Shown here piece after piece: positions 46,885-59,883 of a stretch of 64,000 nt of DNA. The stretch comes from Allantophomopsis cytisporea (Eukaryota > Ascomycota > Leotiomycetes > Phacidiales > Phacidiaceae). Position numbers and translations under genes: made by a program. The stretch is from positions 1,922,001 through 1,986,000 of the forward strand of contig CP103021.1 in assembly GCA_024752435.1 (NCBI GenBank), written 5' to 3'. Within the stretch, counting starts at the first letter, position 1. Every line of letters begins with the position of its first letter. The notes below the pieces were generated by a model. That model was not told the DNA's origin and did no database searches. It saw nothing but the letters and a program-made list of their open reading frames with translations.

Positions 46885-49220
46885 CTATCCAAAGAGCGTT
46901 TCGAGCCGTGACTCCATCATGATATCGATCCAGCACTGGATTCCACCTTCATCTCGACAGGCCCATATTTCCTGCACTAGCTTGGTCGCAACTACAAGGG
47001 GCTTTGAGGGTAAGTCTCGTTGGAAGGATAACAGGCTCTCATTAATGTATTTTCGAGCAGACAATATATCATGCGTCATGGAAGTCATCTTCGGCGACAG
47101 ATTTGAATGATGCGGAGGTATTCTTGGATAGTATAAACTTGATGCTGCTATTACCATAAGTAATGGTTGTGTACAGCGAGTACCAGAGTCGCAAGGGATT
47201 TTCCTAAGGATATTGCAAAGGTGGATTGCAAGCGAAACCAGCCATTCATCTACCGTTTTGTCCAAACTGTCACTCTCAATACATAAATTGAGTCGAATAC
47301 GCACCAGCTCTGGAAAGACGGTGTACAGAAGCAAGAGAGCCGCAATCCTGTAGGCTTCTGCTAGATCAAGGAGCTGTGCAATTGTGGTTCTACTATCCAT
47401 TGTTTCCATGATATTATCAGGATGTGGATGTTCGTATTCGAGCAATGCTTCCTCGAAACCTGTGGCTGTCAATTTATGTAAGGTCCTATTAGTAAAGTCT
47501 GCCATCTCATCTGCGACGAATCCGCTGGGCACGACTCTCCTCTTCCGGCAAAGTCGGATGACGCCCCCGAGAAGTTTGTGGACCTTGCTTGCAACTCCCG
47601 TCCATGGATGCGGCATCAATTTGCGACCAGCCTCAATGTCCGGCAGTCTAGACTCGCATTGACTTAGGATCTCAGCACCCCCATCAGTTATTTGCTCTTC
47701 GGGGATGCTGATAACTCCCGCAAGCATCTCCCAGTAAATGAGAGCGTTTTTAAAAAAGCGTAATTCCGCATCTTGACCACGTATTAAATATGGACACTTC
47801 GTCTCCGTCACCTTTAGGACCAGCTGTGCAGATCTTAGATGTGCCAAGCCAAAATCCTGAGCATCGTGCCATGGGGCACTCAGTCCAAGCAAAAGGAGGA
47901 TCAGAAGAGTTTCTGATGGAAACGCAGGTTCATTTGACAATACAAAACGCTTGACAAGGGATTGCACAGCAGCCACCGCAGAGTCTCGGGCTAACCATGC
48001 CAGTGTTTGTATTTGTGGCAGCTCCTGAGACAGACATGCCCCCGACATGCTTTGTATCGCCGAGCAAACCGCAGTTGATTTTGTTGAGAGTTTGTAGACA
48101 TAGGAGCGAAACGGGTTCGACAGTGAATCGAATGATGAAAAGATAGGGCACACTTGGTTGAACCAGTGGTTGATGAGCATGCAACGGGTCTGTGGCATTC
48201 TGATCGTATTGTGCATCTTGTTTTGAGGAGCTTCCTCCAATGCAGTGATATCACCTAGTGTGGCCCTAGCGAAATTCATATGTTCGTGCTCTTGGAAATG
48301 AAGAAAGTCGTCTTTCTTGCCTAGATTATTTTGTCGAGTAAAACTATTAGAGATTTCAAGCTTGTTCCCGCCGTTTTCTGCACTTGCATCTGAGTATTCT
48401 AGGTGCTCGAGTCTGGGGTCATCTGAAAAGCTGAAATCCTCTTCAGTCGTCTCGCCCAAGTTTTCAGAGGCGGATTCCATATCCACTGTAACTGGTCGCG
48501 CCGATACAGGAGCTACCACGTCAAAGTACCAACCAAGATCGCTGTCATCACCCATTGTCGAAGGGAAGGGTGATTCGGGAATTTTGTTGCACGCAGATAG
48601 TGATCGCTCAGGGAATTGGGTTTCTTGATTGAGCGAGTCCGGCGGAACATAACCAAGTAACATGTTCATATTCTCTGAAACGTCTTGCTCGTAAAAATCC
48701 ACGCCCGAAGGTTCAGAGATATTACGTATGTGTGCAAGTATGTCTGGGCCCAGTATGGGAGTAAAAATGGAAGACTGGTTCCAAGCTCTCACGTGTTTGA
48801 TCGGAGGATTTGAATTGTCAACTTCGTTCTCCTGGCTGTCCCGCGCGGCAAGTTGGATGGTCTTCTTTTCGGGAAACGCTGCCTTCGATTCAGGCACTGT
48901 GCAGGCTTCTGTTGCTGCTATAATGAGCTTCGAAACATCTTTTATCTCCACCGCTGGTCCTTGGATCAGCTCATATTTTGTAGACCACTGACGAACTCGT
49001 CCCGGGTAGCCAGAACATTGCTGTTTCTTAGACTGGCACGTTAAACAAAAAGGCTTCGTTTCATCGCATTTCCTCTAATCAAACCGAAGTATTAGGATAG
49101 TCTTGGGGATTGAATGATATATTCGAAGTTGCTGCACTCACATGCTTTTGTTTGCAAGTTAAACAACCTGCTCTTGATTTGGTCTTCTTCGAGGCTTTGT
49201 TCCTTGAATCCCCAATCATA
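46885..49220 (-). CDS. Zn(II)2Cys6 transcription factor, start region out of frame
   Basis: The main exon 49074-46885 (730 codons) joins in phase, across an intron 49075-49141, to an exon that ends at 49142. Together they make the cluster GCLTCKQKHRKCDETKPFCL then TCQSKKQQC, a perfect CX2CX6CX6CX2CX6C. The rest resembles Fungal_trans_2 regulators (MLINHWFNQVCPIFSSFDS; CSAIQSMSGACLSQ; WLARDSAVAAVQSL). Upstream in the zinc frame there is a TGA before any ATG. An ATG at 49218-49220 would be in frame but for one base in the AAA run at 49200-49202. Either a small upstream exon was missed, or the start is frameshifted by mutation or sequencing error. It is divergent from the regulator at 50470. Confidence 0.8.
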
Positions 49221-50469
49221 GTGACACCAATCTTTGTGAGTTAGTAGCTAGGATGAATAAATAGAATATTCACTGGATCTATGCTTTGTAGTTGTAAGGT
49301 AGAAAACATGAGATGAATATCAGTATCTTCTAATGATTGCGTGAGTATTGACTCTCCCAGACTACTTCCGAAAATTACATGCTGAAATCTAGATTTGTCG
49401 TCCATATCGTAAATTAACCGCGCTACACAGCCGAAACAAGCAGAGCGAAAGAATCAAGATACGCTCGCTGCCCGTCATCCGCCTTATCATCCATAAGGTC
49501 TGGAATCATCCGTCGCACTTTGTTACTGCTTTTGGGATTAACTTCTAAGTGGCCAGAGCTGACTTTCTTGGACTGCAATAATAAGCGCAGGAACAATCCA
49601 CTAACATACATTTGTGAAGCAATTAGTCATCACCATAGAGACCGTGCACTTGCTTAACGTCGCCAGAATTCGAGGATTGACCAAAGACCAAGATCTTCCA
49701 TGCTGGCTCACGTCGCTTACCGTAGCACAGAAGTTGGCAATCTACGCACGCACACATATATTGTAAATCTAAATTTGCTCTTACAATGACATCTACAAAG
49801 AGCCACAATGTTCCTCTAGATTTATTAAAACTCATATCTAGCATTTTAACAGACCAATGATGATTTGTATGAAGTTTCAAGAATTTAAAAAAATCTTTTT
49901 CGTAGAGAATTTGAGTACTGCAACACTGCATTTTTGCCATGCCAACTTTAGTTTCACTCGCATGATATTGTGATGAATAAACATTATTAGCGCTAGGAAG
50001 ATGCCACCATAGCTACTGAATTGAATACATAAGTTATGAGTAGTTGTGCGAAAATTTTGTAAGTAAGATTGCAGACTATGACTTTTGATGTAGCTCAACC
50101 TGTTGACCCTCACCCATTGCGAAAGCTTTCATCGGTGTCCTCAATCATGCTAGCGAGATAAGGAAACGTGCTATTCAAATATGGAGCTGCATGAATAATG
50201 CCTAGAAGTATGTAATTTATCACCGAGTAGATTCTAGTGACACTCGCCGATGCAGTGGGGTATTCACACTTACATTCACTACGCCTTATCAGGTGAAGTA
50301 CAGGTTCGGAGCTGCTACTTCATTTCGACCTTAAATTTCCTCGACACTACATTAACAAAGTAAAACAACTAAACATTGTAAATAGAAAGCCCTATAATTC
50401 TTCAAATTGTTCTAAGATCCAAGTCGCCGATCAAGAAACTCATCGTCTAATAGACAGTGGAAGCGAATA
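49221..50469. other. Region between two head-to-head regulators
   Basis: About 1.25 kb. Minus-strand ORFs at 49423-49611, 49623-49940 and 49877-50113 read partly like protein (FNKSRGTLWLFVDVIV; RRMIPDLMDDKADDGQRAYL) but do not form one gene, and I do not recognise a family. They may be an eroded gene. Confidence 0.3.
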
Positions 50470-53002
50470 ATGCCAAATTTTCATGAAATGGGCTTGACTG
50501 CAGACGGCCAGCACAGACGTAAGACTACAGTCGCATGTGATTTGTGTAGGAAAAGAAAGGTTAGCATCTATCATACTTCAGCGATATTCATTGAAAAAAT
50601 GAGTAACATTCTTCGATTTAGGCTCGCTGCGATGGCGTCGCACCCTGCTCTGTATGCGTAAAGCATTCCTTCAAGTGTGAATTCAGTACAGATCGTCAAA
50701 GACGCGGTCCTCGACCCAAAAGCCACAACACGAAGGAAACATCCTTGAAGCCTGTCGCTTCAAAAAATACAGAACTACCTCTCGATGAAGCATTGGAACC
50801 GACGGTTGACTCTTTCACTGAGATCATGCCCGAGACTCCACTGTGCGTAAGGCCTACTTTCACAGAGCTGTGGCATATAGCACTGCGAGATTTTGTTGCT
50901 ACCGAAAGTGCTTTTCCAGGAGGGTGGGTCAACGTTCGAAGCGCATAGTGTTCTTCGTCGCTCTCATAGAGCTAACTGCTAATAGACATACTGACGCGTC
51001 CTTTGGACTGTTGTATCATCTTGTCGAGATATTTCTAACACATGTAAATAACCAACAATGTCGCATTTTCCCACCGGATGATTTATATAAACGTCTTGCA
51101 CAGCGTCAGTGCTCTATGGCCTCGTTATATGCTATCTGTGCAGTCAGTGCAAAATTCTCTCGAAATCCAGCAATCGCAACTGCTTCAGGAAAGACACTGG
51201 GGCAAGAACTGGCTGTGAAAGCTCGACAGCATATGCATGAGATGCCAAACTCTCAGTTTCAACCCTATCTTAATCGAATACAGACTCATTGCATTCTCAT
51301 ACTCTATAGTCTTGGGGTTGGAGATGGTGCGCAAGCTTGGCTCGATATAGGTTCGTCAATAGGTCTTTCAGACTGCTCCATTAGTACTAATTGATACAAA
51401 GGTGCTGCCCATAGCCTCATTCAGATATTGGTGGCAACTATGCAAATCGCGCCGGCCGAGTATGGAGAACTCGAGCTGATATATCAATTTGTTGGCATTG
51501 CAGAACGCCAGCTTATCCTCGGGCACCGTGACTTAAGCCCATCAACCCGATTCAGTCTTTCTGGAAACCAAGTATCCACGAGAGCCGACTTGAGCAACGA
51601 GTCTGCCTCTTCTTTTCATTTCTTGCGGCTGCTGGACCTGTTGCTAAAGATCAAGGCCATCTCATATAATCCTGGTGACGAACGATCCCAGGCTCCTTGG
51701 ATGTCAGACTCATTGTTCATGAGTATACGCGGAAAGCTAGATGAATATCTGTTGAAATATCCAGAATTCATACAATTCGGGTCAAGCCAATTTGCGAAAA
51801 GGGTTACAGATAACAACAATGCTGGCGACTACATTATGTGCTCCTTAGCGTGGCATTGCTGTGTCATAGCTTTGAGTTTGAGATTTTTGCCCTTGCATGT
51901 TGCTCAGGGAGTCTTGCCTGAGAAAGAGGCCCATTCAGGTGTTAACACTATCAAGTTTGGTTTAGCTCCAAAAACCTTTCTATCAGAGTGTATTACTGCA
52001 TGTGAAACTAGTGCTGCAAGTATTTGCATAATGAATACTGAGGCTGTCACAAACAAGAAGTTTTTGTTGGTATGTCTTCTGAATTTCTACCTCTCACATA
52101 TCAATCAATCGGAAACTAACCATCAATTTAGCCCCAGTTTATGGGCTGGAGCTGTTTTCAAAGTTCTATAGTTCTCATAAATGACTTACACAGACAGTCA
52201 AATGCTGACGTGGGCGAGTTGTCCGAAAAGATTCAGCAGAACAGTATGATGTTGGATGTGATGCGCCGATTCTATAAGCCAGCAGAAGCTTGGGTAAGCA
52301 AGTTCTCATTGCAAGTTATTTGCAAAGCTAACTTTAGTTTGATCCCAGTGGAAATGCCTAGCCCAGTTGCAAAATCCGGCTTTGAATTCCCTCTGTTCGG
52401 ATGCACTTACGAGTTCATATGAAAGTGGTTACTTTGCTCGCTTCAAGAGTATTATAGAACCTGCTTACATTGATCTTATGCCACAAGTAAGCATTTCTGA
52501 TGGGAAGGCACCATTTGAACCGTCTGACATACCATCTTTCGATGATTTGGAGTCGATAAAACCACTTGTTCCTCCTATCAGCCAACAAACTCCAATTGAG
52601 GATACGTGGATGGAGGAGTATCAAGATTGTTTGCATCAATATCTGGCGACAACACCTATTAACGAAACATCAGCGCAATCTGATGTGGATCAAGCACAAA
52701 AACCCGAGACTATGAGCAGATCTTGGCTTGATATGTGTAATGACGAGTTATCAACCTCCAGTACTACGATGGGTGCATCTGAGGGTGTAGAGAAGCAGGG
52801 GACAGTGCAGCTTGATCTGCGGGACACGCCAAACACTGACCTGGGTACAATGGTTCCTAAGCAACAACAATCATCGCATCTGACTATAGAACCGAATACT
52901 GGGAGCAGTAGCATATTCTCCGAGCATTTGGATAGTGGCGAATCGTTAGATCCGTACTTTGCTCATAGCTACAATTTGGACTTTGACTGGACCCAGGTTT
53001 GA
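50470..53002 (+). CDS. Zn(II)2Cys6 transcription factor with fungal_trans domain
   Basis: Six exons (50470-50559, 50622-50923, 50986-51350, 51402-52069, 52132-52293, 52367-53002) join in phase to 740 aa. The first intron splits the zinc cluster; spliced it reads CDLCRKRKARCDGVAPCSVC then VKHSFKC, a canonical CX2CX6CX5CX2CX6C. A basic linker RRGPRPKS follows. The middle region (CRIFPPDDLYKRLAQRQCSM, LYAICAVSAKFS, YLNRIQTHCILILYSLG, AQAWLDIG) is the usual fungal-specific regulatory domain. The C-terminus is acidic and Ser/Thr-rich, as for an activation domain, and ends FDWTQV. The last intron skips an in-frame TAG by using the CCCAG acceptor at 52366. Target genes cannot be named. Confidence 0.88.
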
Positions 53003-55096
53003 AACAATAACAATAAGCTCGATTAGACCAACTGAGTGAGAATTACAATTTCGTTCTACAGACTGAAGTTCATATTTACGTTGGAGAGGAGTCAGAGCCA
53101 TCTTCCAATATAAAGAGAGATTAGCATCTCGAAAGAGGTGAAAGGATATATATTGAGACCATTGGAGCCTATGTCTGATATGATGAAATCAATTGTACTG
53201 TTCATACGGCGACCATATGGACATATAATTTCTTAAACATAAGTAGTCTTCATCTACTGGTAGAAAAACATGTATCAATATGATGTCTTTTTGGTATGAG
53301 GGCCTCAGGTTATCAGTCTGCCCACGTTGGAAATGCAATTCTACGAGATATGTGTACCAGGCTTACTTTGGGGCGAATGAGCCGCAGATAAGAAAGGATG
53401 TGACAAGGCCTACGGATTTCGTAGCGTGGAGAATAACTCGTAGATTAATGGATAAACTGATGATTGGTTCAAAGCTTATCTCATGCCACGAAGCAGAATC
53501 GTGCTTGGGTGCTGTGCGGTACGTGCACTGCACCGTGTTTACCTTAATAACGACTATTTTGTGGGGTTCCAAGCCTTTCTACCAACCAATCTCTGACGTA
53601 GATAACATAGATATAGATTTGATATTGTATGCACTACAGTATCATTATGAGCAACTCACTCGCCTGATACGAAGACGAAGTCCTCTCTGTAAGATACACC
53701 TAGGATGGAAAAGAATACATCCTCTCTGTCTTGGCAGTTCCTGCTTTTCGGATCAGCGTAGCAAAGCTTTATCATTGCCAAATTTTATGTCTTCTTAAGA
53801 GCAGAAGGCATGCAATCCTATGGTAATGAATGTAAATCTCATGATACTTGAGGTAATCGCTATGCGGGCTCATCCAGACGTTGTGGTGATCACTTTTAGT
53901 GATACTCAAGCTTAGCTATCGTGCATCTGATCTCGTGCATGAAGCTGAAACTGCGAGAAATAACAACATTTGAAGAATCTGTAGTAGCCAAGATCATTCT
54001 GAGTGAAGAATCTATGTTGAGCGGTCTGACTTCTCATCTAATTCGATCTCGATCATAATAGGTAGATGCGACCAATACAACCTCAAATCTGATCAGTAAA
54101 CTCTCGGCGTCTCTGCACACCCCAAAATCGAAATGATTGCCTCTCTAAATCTCTCACAGAGGTCCCTGAGTGAGGAATGTTCTTTATCATTGCAGAGAAG
54201 CTGTTGGTGCGATGGTTGCCCTCAGCAGATCCGTAACTTTTTTACGGCTCCTCTTGAACCTTCATCGCTTGCAGCAGAGTACATATAGACTGGTCATTGA
54301 CTGCCTGGGTATTTGTACTACCGCGCTGCTGATAAGCTATAGTAATTATCTATCGGAGACGGTGGACTTCTTTACTAGTTGTGATGTTTGCTCGCTATTG
54401 CAATCCCGGAAAATGACTTCGTAGATACCCCATGACGAGTTGTGCCTTCTGCGAAAAAGTCCCAAATTGAATATGTTCTTTCAAAAAGGAGTGTATCATG
54501 TTCCCAATGATCTTAATATATGCTAGTTCTAAAAGCAAGCCTTGTACTACCCCAATGCAACCCGATCGCGTAAGGGTAGACAAGCTTTCGATGGGTAAGA
54601 TGTGCGGCTATTTCACTCTGCATGTACAATGCAATTCTATCGTCTCTAATATCGTCCCGTCGTATTATGATTGGACGACTCAGCAGTGATATCTATGCCT
54701 CTATCACTTTTTAGTTAGCTTGTTTCTCCGCACTACCCAAGTCCCACCAACATCAGATTTGGAAAATTGTCTGATTCGCTATTTCTCCTCGACCCTCTGT
54801 TTGCTTGATACATTAGGCGGAGCCAATCACGACTATTCGAATCTATTATCCGAGCCTAGCAATATCCTTGATAGCACTTCTTCGTTTGCTTTTAGATTAC
54901 TCCACATATCTCCTCTGGCCTAGTAGATAGCTATCTTCTGCTAAGATAGGTCTGTTGTAACGATAGCTCTGATGTAGTTATAAACTGTATCGAAACCCAA
55001 GAAGCGTCTAAAATCTTCTTCAAAATATACACCGAGCTATTTCACCTCCTCGTCTATTCTTTTCTCACGGTACTCCAAAAAATAAAACACGAAGTC
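53003..55096. other. Intergenic region, one doubtful ORF
   Basis: 2.1 kb with no convincing gene. The longest frame, 53280-53798 plus (172 codons), has no recognisable domain, no signal peptide and odd composition, so I do not call it. The right end should hold the permease promoter; a CCAAT box lies near 54828. Confidence 0.35.
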
Positions 55097-57319
55097 ATGA
55101 CGAATCTTGAAACACTTCGGCAAGGCCTCATAGATGATGCAGCTGTATTGGACGCAGATGCTATATACTTAGCAAGCATTGGAAAAAATGGGCAACTGAA
55201 GCGAAAGTTCACTTTCTGGTCAGTTCTTGGGATATCTGTGTGTGTCAGCGGAACTGTAAGCATATTATCGCCGGTCAAGACCTTGAGAAACTGATAGGGG
55301 AATATAGTGGGAAGGAGTCCTAGGCGCACTCTCACAGGCGCTGTCGCATGGTGGACCCTCATCGCTGGTTTGGGGATTCTTAGTAACTGCAGTTTGCTCA
55401 GCATGTGTCGCATGCTCTCTAGCTGAGCTTGCCAGGTATGTGTGGAATTAGATGTTTAAGCATCGTTGAGACAGCGCGATAGTAATTCCGTGATAGTATC
55501 TGGCCAACTTCCGGAGCACAATATCATTGGGCCGCAGTAAGTACTCTGGATTCTTTGAGATCGGAAAACATCCTCATACCATGATTTCTTCCTTACAATC
55601 ACTAAGTAATCATCGTAGGAACTATCTCCCCTAAGAATTCGCCCCACTGTGGTACGTTCTTCTAATGAAATGGATATGTCAAGATTGGTGAGCTTACTGT
55701 AATAACAGAGTTGGCTTTCTGGTTGGTTGACATTGGCTTGCTCCTGGCTGGGCCTCGTTTCCTGCGCCTTTGCTGTCGCCGTTCAGCTTCAAGCCTATGT
55801 CCAAGTGGCTCGCCCAGATTATGATCCTCAGCGTTGGCATGTCAGTATGGTAAGATATCTCCAGACTACTGCCTTTGTTCAAAATCCTTCAAACTGATGG
55901 GCATAGATCTACTGGGCTTGTAGCGCTATCTACTGCATTATCAACGTATTCCTAGTGAGGTATCTGCATTGGATGAACATTGCTGGTATGTCCAGATAAT
56001 CTCATTTTACCGTTGCTGACTTGCTTGATACGACGCTTTCTGAGTCATGGGTTAACAGTTGACCATAGTAATTTGCATTCATTTGATTGGGTACACCGCT
56101 GTCCTCACAACATTGCTAGTTTGCGCAACGCCAAAGCACGATGCGGCATATGTATTCACGCTCATCGTCAATGATTCTGGATGGGCTAATAACGGCATCT
56201 CCTGGTGCATCGGACTGCTTTCCTCTCTAAATGGCTTTATTGCCATCGAAGCAGCAGCCCACTATTCTGAAGAGCTAAAGAATGCAGCTCATGACTTACC
56301 GAGAGCCAGTAAGTTTAACGCATATTCAACGGTCTATATGCAAATGTTCTAAATCAAGTGTAATAGTGGTATATTCGGTTATTGCAAACGGCATTATTAC
56401 ATTTCCATTGATGATCGTTGTAGCGTTTTGCCTGGGAGACCTGGATAGTGTGTTGAATGGCCCATTAGCACTCTCGAGCCCCTCGACACAGGTAATTCCT
56501 ATCCTCGATCAGAATGAATATTCTGCAACAAGATCTAATTGTTAACCAGATCTTTCTTGATGTTACTGGCAATGTAGCAGCCAGCATTTTCCTGAATGCT
56601 TTCAGCACACTCGCGGCGTTTGACGCTGGTATTGATATAATGGGCTCTTGCTCACGCTCTGTTTGGGCAATGGCACGGGATCGGGCTTTCCCTCCATGGG
56701 TGGCCCAGATAAACGAAAAATGGGATGTTCCGATAAATGCTACCATCATCATTGCTGTTCCACAATTTCTCATCGGGCTCATTTATATCTGGAACAGCAC
56801 TGCGTTCTACGGCGTGATTGCTGGTGTCTTAGTTGCTTATCAAGCCTCATGGTTACTTCCTATTTCTCTGCATCTGTTTTATGGCCGGTGGAATCTAAAC
56901 CTGGAATATGGTCCATGGAACATGGGCCGGTTCGGCTGGATAATTGACTTAGTCTCAGTATCATGGACAGCCTTCGTGATTGTCATCATGAGCTTGCCTA
57001 CCTATATGCCAGTCACGGCTGCGAATATGTAAGTTTCCTAGCACCTGATATATTATACTGAACATTAACGTCTCAACCTTACAGGAACTATGCCATTATT
57101 TTCTTAGCATTCATATTCTTTGTCTCTGCTATCCTCTGGTTCACCTACGCCAGAGGTAGATACACTGGCCCTGTTATGGATCCGGAGGTTCTGATGGGTG
57201 AACCAATAAACGAACAAAGTCAAACCAATCCAGGGACGTCAAATTCCTCAGATAAAAGACTTGAAGATAAGCACACTGAGCCAGGAGTAGAGAAGAATAT
57301 GGTGGCTAACACCTCTTAA
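55097..57319 (+). CDS. Amino-acid/choline-type (APC superfamily) permease
   Basis: Ten exons were placed by eye and all phases agree: 55097-55255, 55308-55435, 55497-55536, 55619-55651, 55709-55849, 55907-55985, 56069-56308, 56367-56491, 56550-57028 and 57085-57319, giving 552 aa. Landmarks are FTFWSVLGISVCVSGT then WEGVLGALSQALSHGGPSSL, IWPTSGAQYHWAA, SWLSGWLTLACSWLG, IGLLSSLNGFIAIEAAAHYS and SCSRSVWAMARDRAFPPWVA. This is the fungal GABA/choline/polyamine permease group of plasma-membrane importers. The soluble acidic tail is normal. It sits beside an amine oxidase, which makes an amine a likely cargo (inference). The exons of 40 and 33 bp are invisible to ORF scans. Confidence 0.9.
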
Positions 57320-58354
57320 TGCTCAACCTTCCATACGTTGCATGTCAGAGGATTCCTGTAACTATGAATGAATAAGGACACTCACAATCAAACTTCAATT
57401 TCTCATATTTGCTTCAGCAGTATTAATAAACTTCCTCGGCTGCCTATATCTGTTCATTTGATGTTTTCTCAGTCGGACTAGGCTGGCGTGATAGCTTTAT
57501 TCTGGCATATCGTCGTGGAGCCATATACCCTTAATGTCTTCTTTCTACGCATTCTCTGCTTATCGATCACTGATTACTTACCTATTACTCTGCATAAAAC
57601 TGTCAGCACTCTATTCAACAGCCGCAATTGTGTAAAAAGTATTGTATTTGATTATCCGTGAAGTGGGTATGTGCTATCTAAAAGGCATTGTGCTACTCTT
57701 TTTAGTTAAATACGAATTTTCTAGTTATTATCAGAAAATGTCGCGTGATTTCGAGAGAGCCACGGCCTTGCGATATACAACTGGCATATTCTGTATACAT
57801 CCACGTTGTCTTCTGATTCGAATGCACTATCAGTCTGATTTCTAGAGTATTAATGTTGAGAATCTCTACATCTTAGCACATATGTGAGCTCTAGGCTGGG
57901 ACATCAGAAGAGATCGAGATTCATATCGGCAAAAGTATTTCAATGCTGTTGGTAGGTTTTGCTGATCTGCTTACGTTTACACACACTCGTCCATTGTTTC
58001 GTAGTGAGCATTTTCTGAATCGCTGCATCTTTGCTATCATCCTTCATACATAATTTGCGAGACACTAATAGTAAGATCTGCCAATACCTCTGGATAAAGC
58101 TATTTTGTCTTGTCTCAATAAGTAGTTGTCATACTTGATGGATTTAAAACTAGTTCTTTTATCTAGGCTTTCATATTGACATAGCTCTAATCGAGCAAAA
58201 TGTAAATATCCATGGTGCATTCTCAGAAATTCTGAGGGATACAAGAAGCAGCAGGCCCACCGTTATCATCCAATACAACACTTGCAAAGAGTTGAGCAGG
58301 ATGTACTTAGATCAAATCATATATACAAAGAAAAAGACTGGTACAAATATCTAA
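57320..58354. other. Intergenic region between convergent permease and amine oxidase
   Basis: AT-rich 1-kb stretch. One short ORF (57642-57845) has no motif. No repeat or RNA gene is recognised. Confidence 0.4.
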
Positions 58355-59883
58355 TCAAATTCTACCACGAAATATATGTGCAGTCGTAGGTTTGTTTTTC
58401 TGTCTCTTCAGCAATTTTGTTGCATCAGATGCTGCCCGTGTTCCCTGCTCAATAGCACCATCGATAAAGCCTCTCCATCCATCAGCCCAGTCCGAACTCG
58501 CCATCAAGACTCGGCCATGTGGCTGCTGTAGTGCCGCCATATATTTGGACGCAAAACCCTGTCCGTAGCAGCACCAAGCTCCTTTCGCGTAGGGATCTGT
58601 CAGCCAGTTATGTGTCAGGTATGCGCTAACTTTCGCGCCTGGAACTAGTTCCTGGTAGCACTTGATGACTTCTGCGGAGTTCTCTGGGTTCGGAAAATAA
58701 CCATTATTGCCAAAGCCGATACAGTAGGTGTGCTGGTCAGCCGAGCCATTGTGGTCCGAAAAGGTGAAGCCGAAGGGAGCGGGGAACGATGAGGATGAAA
58801 AAAACGCGGGACGATGATCGACTTCGAAGTGGATTTTAGAGCCTCTAGTCATGTGCCCGATCTGTGCAGCTTCTTGTTTTTGGTCGGAGAGTGGAGGCTT
58901 GAATTGAATATCTGATAAGACATTGAGGGGGATGGTCGAGATGGAGTACTCTCCCCGAAATGACCGGCCGTCTTTGAGTGTAACGAGGACTCCAAACTCA
59001 TCTTGCTCTACGGCCTGGACAATCGCGTTCAGCACAATATCTCCTTCATAGTCATTCAACATCGCGACTGCCAATGAAGTGGTGCCGCCATTACCGAGCT
59101 TATAAGACGAGCAATATTCGTTGATAGCTTGCGCATTGCAGCCACTCAATGCAAACCAGTTGGCAGCTTCCATGAACCCTGTTTCTGCAGGGTCTCCCAA
59201 GCCAAAAGTTGCCACCATTGATGCGAATATCTCCTTGTCTTCGGACGGAAAACTAAGCTGATCTAGTCGATCTTGAGCAGAAAGCGTATCATATTTGGCG
59301 TAGACCTCGGGATTACGGAGAGGCTCGTGGGGTCTTGGAAGATATTCCTGCAATTTGATGCCGTCGATGGTGAAGAAGGCTTCGATTATGGCGTTGATTC
59401 GTGCCTCATACCGCGTAAGGTCTTGCTTCTCTATTACACTCTTGGAGTTCTTGAAGTATACATCCTCTGGAGAGAAGGCTCCATTGGTAGTTTTGAGATT
59501 TTTGTGTAGATTGTAGCGGACTAACTCGGAGTATATGTGAGGCTGCCGCCTAATGATAATTAGCCGGTCAATTGTCCTGATCGGTAAAGAATTTGGACAT
59601 ACCAGTGCACCCAAGTTCCTCCCATCTCGAACTCTTGGTCCAATACTTTTGCTGTCCACGTCCTCCCCCCAATTCGGTCACGCGCATCCAGCAGGAGCAC
59701 TCGCAGATTTTTTCCAAGATCCCTCGCAGCAGTCAAGCCGGCAAAGCCCGCACCGATTACGACGACATCGTATGTGGACCGTATGCGACCAGAATCAGGG
59801 ACCACAGATTCTGTTTGCACGCCATGGAAAGTTTCACTCGGCGTCCAGAGGAAACCTTCTTTGGATTTTGGAAGATTGGCCAT
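58355..59883 (-). CDS. Flavin-containing amine oxidase
   Basis: Exons 59883-59603 and 59549-58355 (53-bp intron, phase 2) give 491 aa. The dinucleotide fold is VVVIGAGFAGLTAARDL at about 41-57, then LLLDARDRIGGRTWT, and the substrate-side GGTWVHW is completed across the junction as WRQPHIYSELVRY. Family signatures later include LSGCNAQAINEY, STIPLNVLSDIQFKPPLS and the C-terminal FAD-binding GRVLMASSDWADGWRGFIDG with GAIEQGTRAA. It oxidises amines to aldehydes, releasing ammonia and hydrogen peroxide. The tail (HIFRGRI) is not a standard peroxisomal signal. A TTG-started extension to 59895 was not used. Neighbours suggest a catabolic role. Confidence 0.92.

Noticed and set aside
53280..53798. 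172-codon ORF as a gene
   Set aside because: No domain, signal peptide or coding-like composition; surrounded by AT-rich non-coding sequence.
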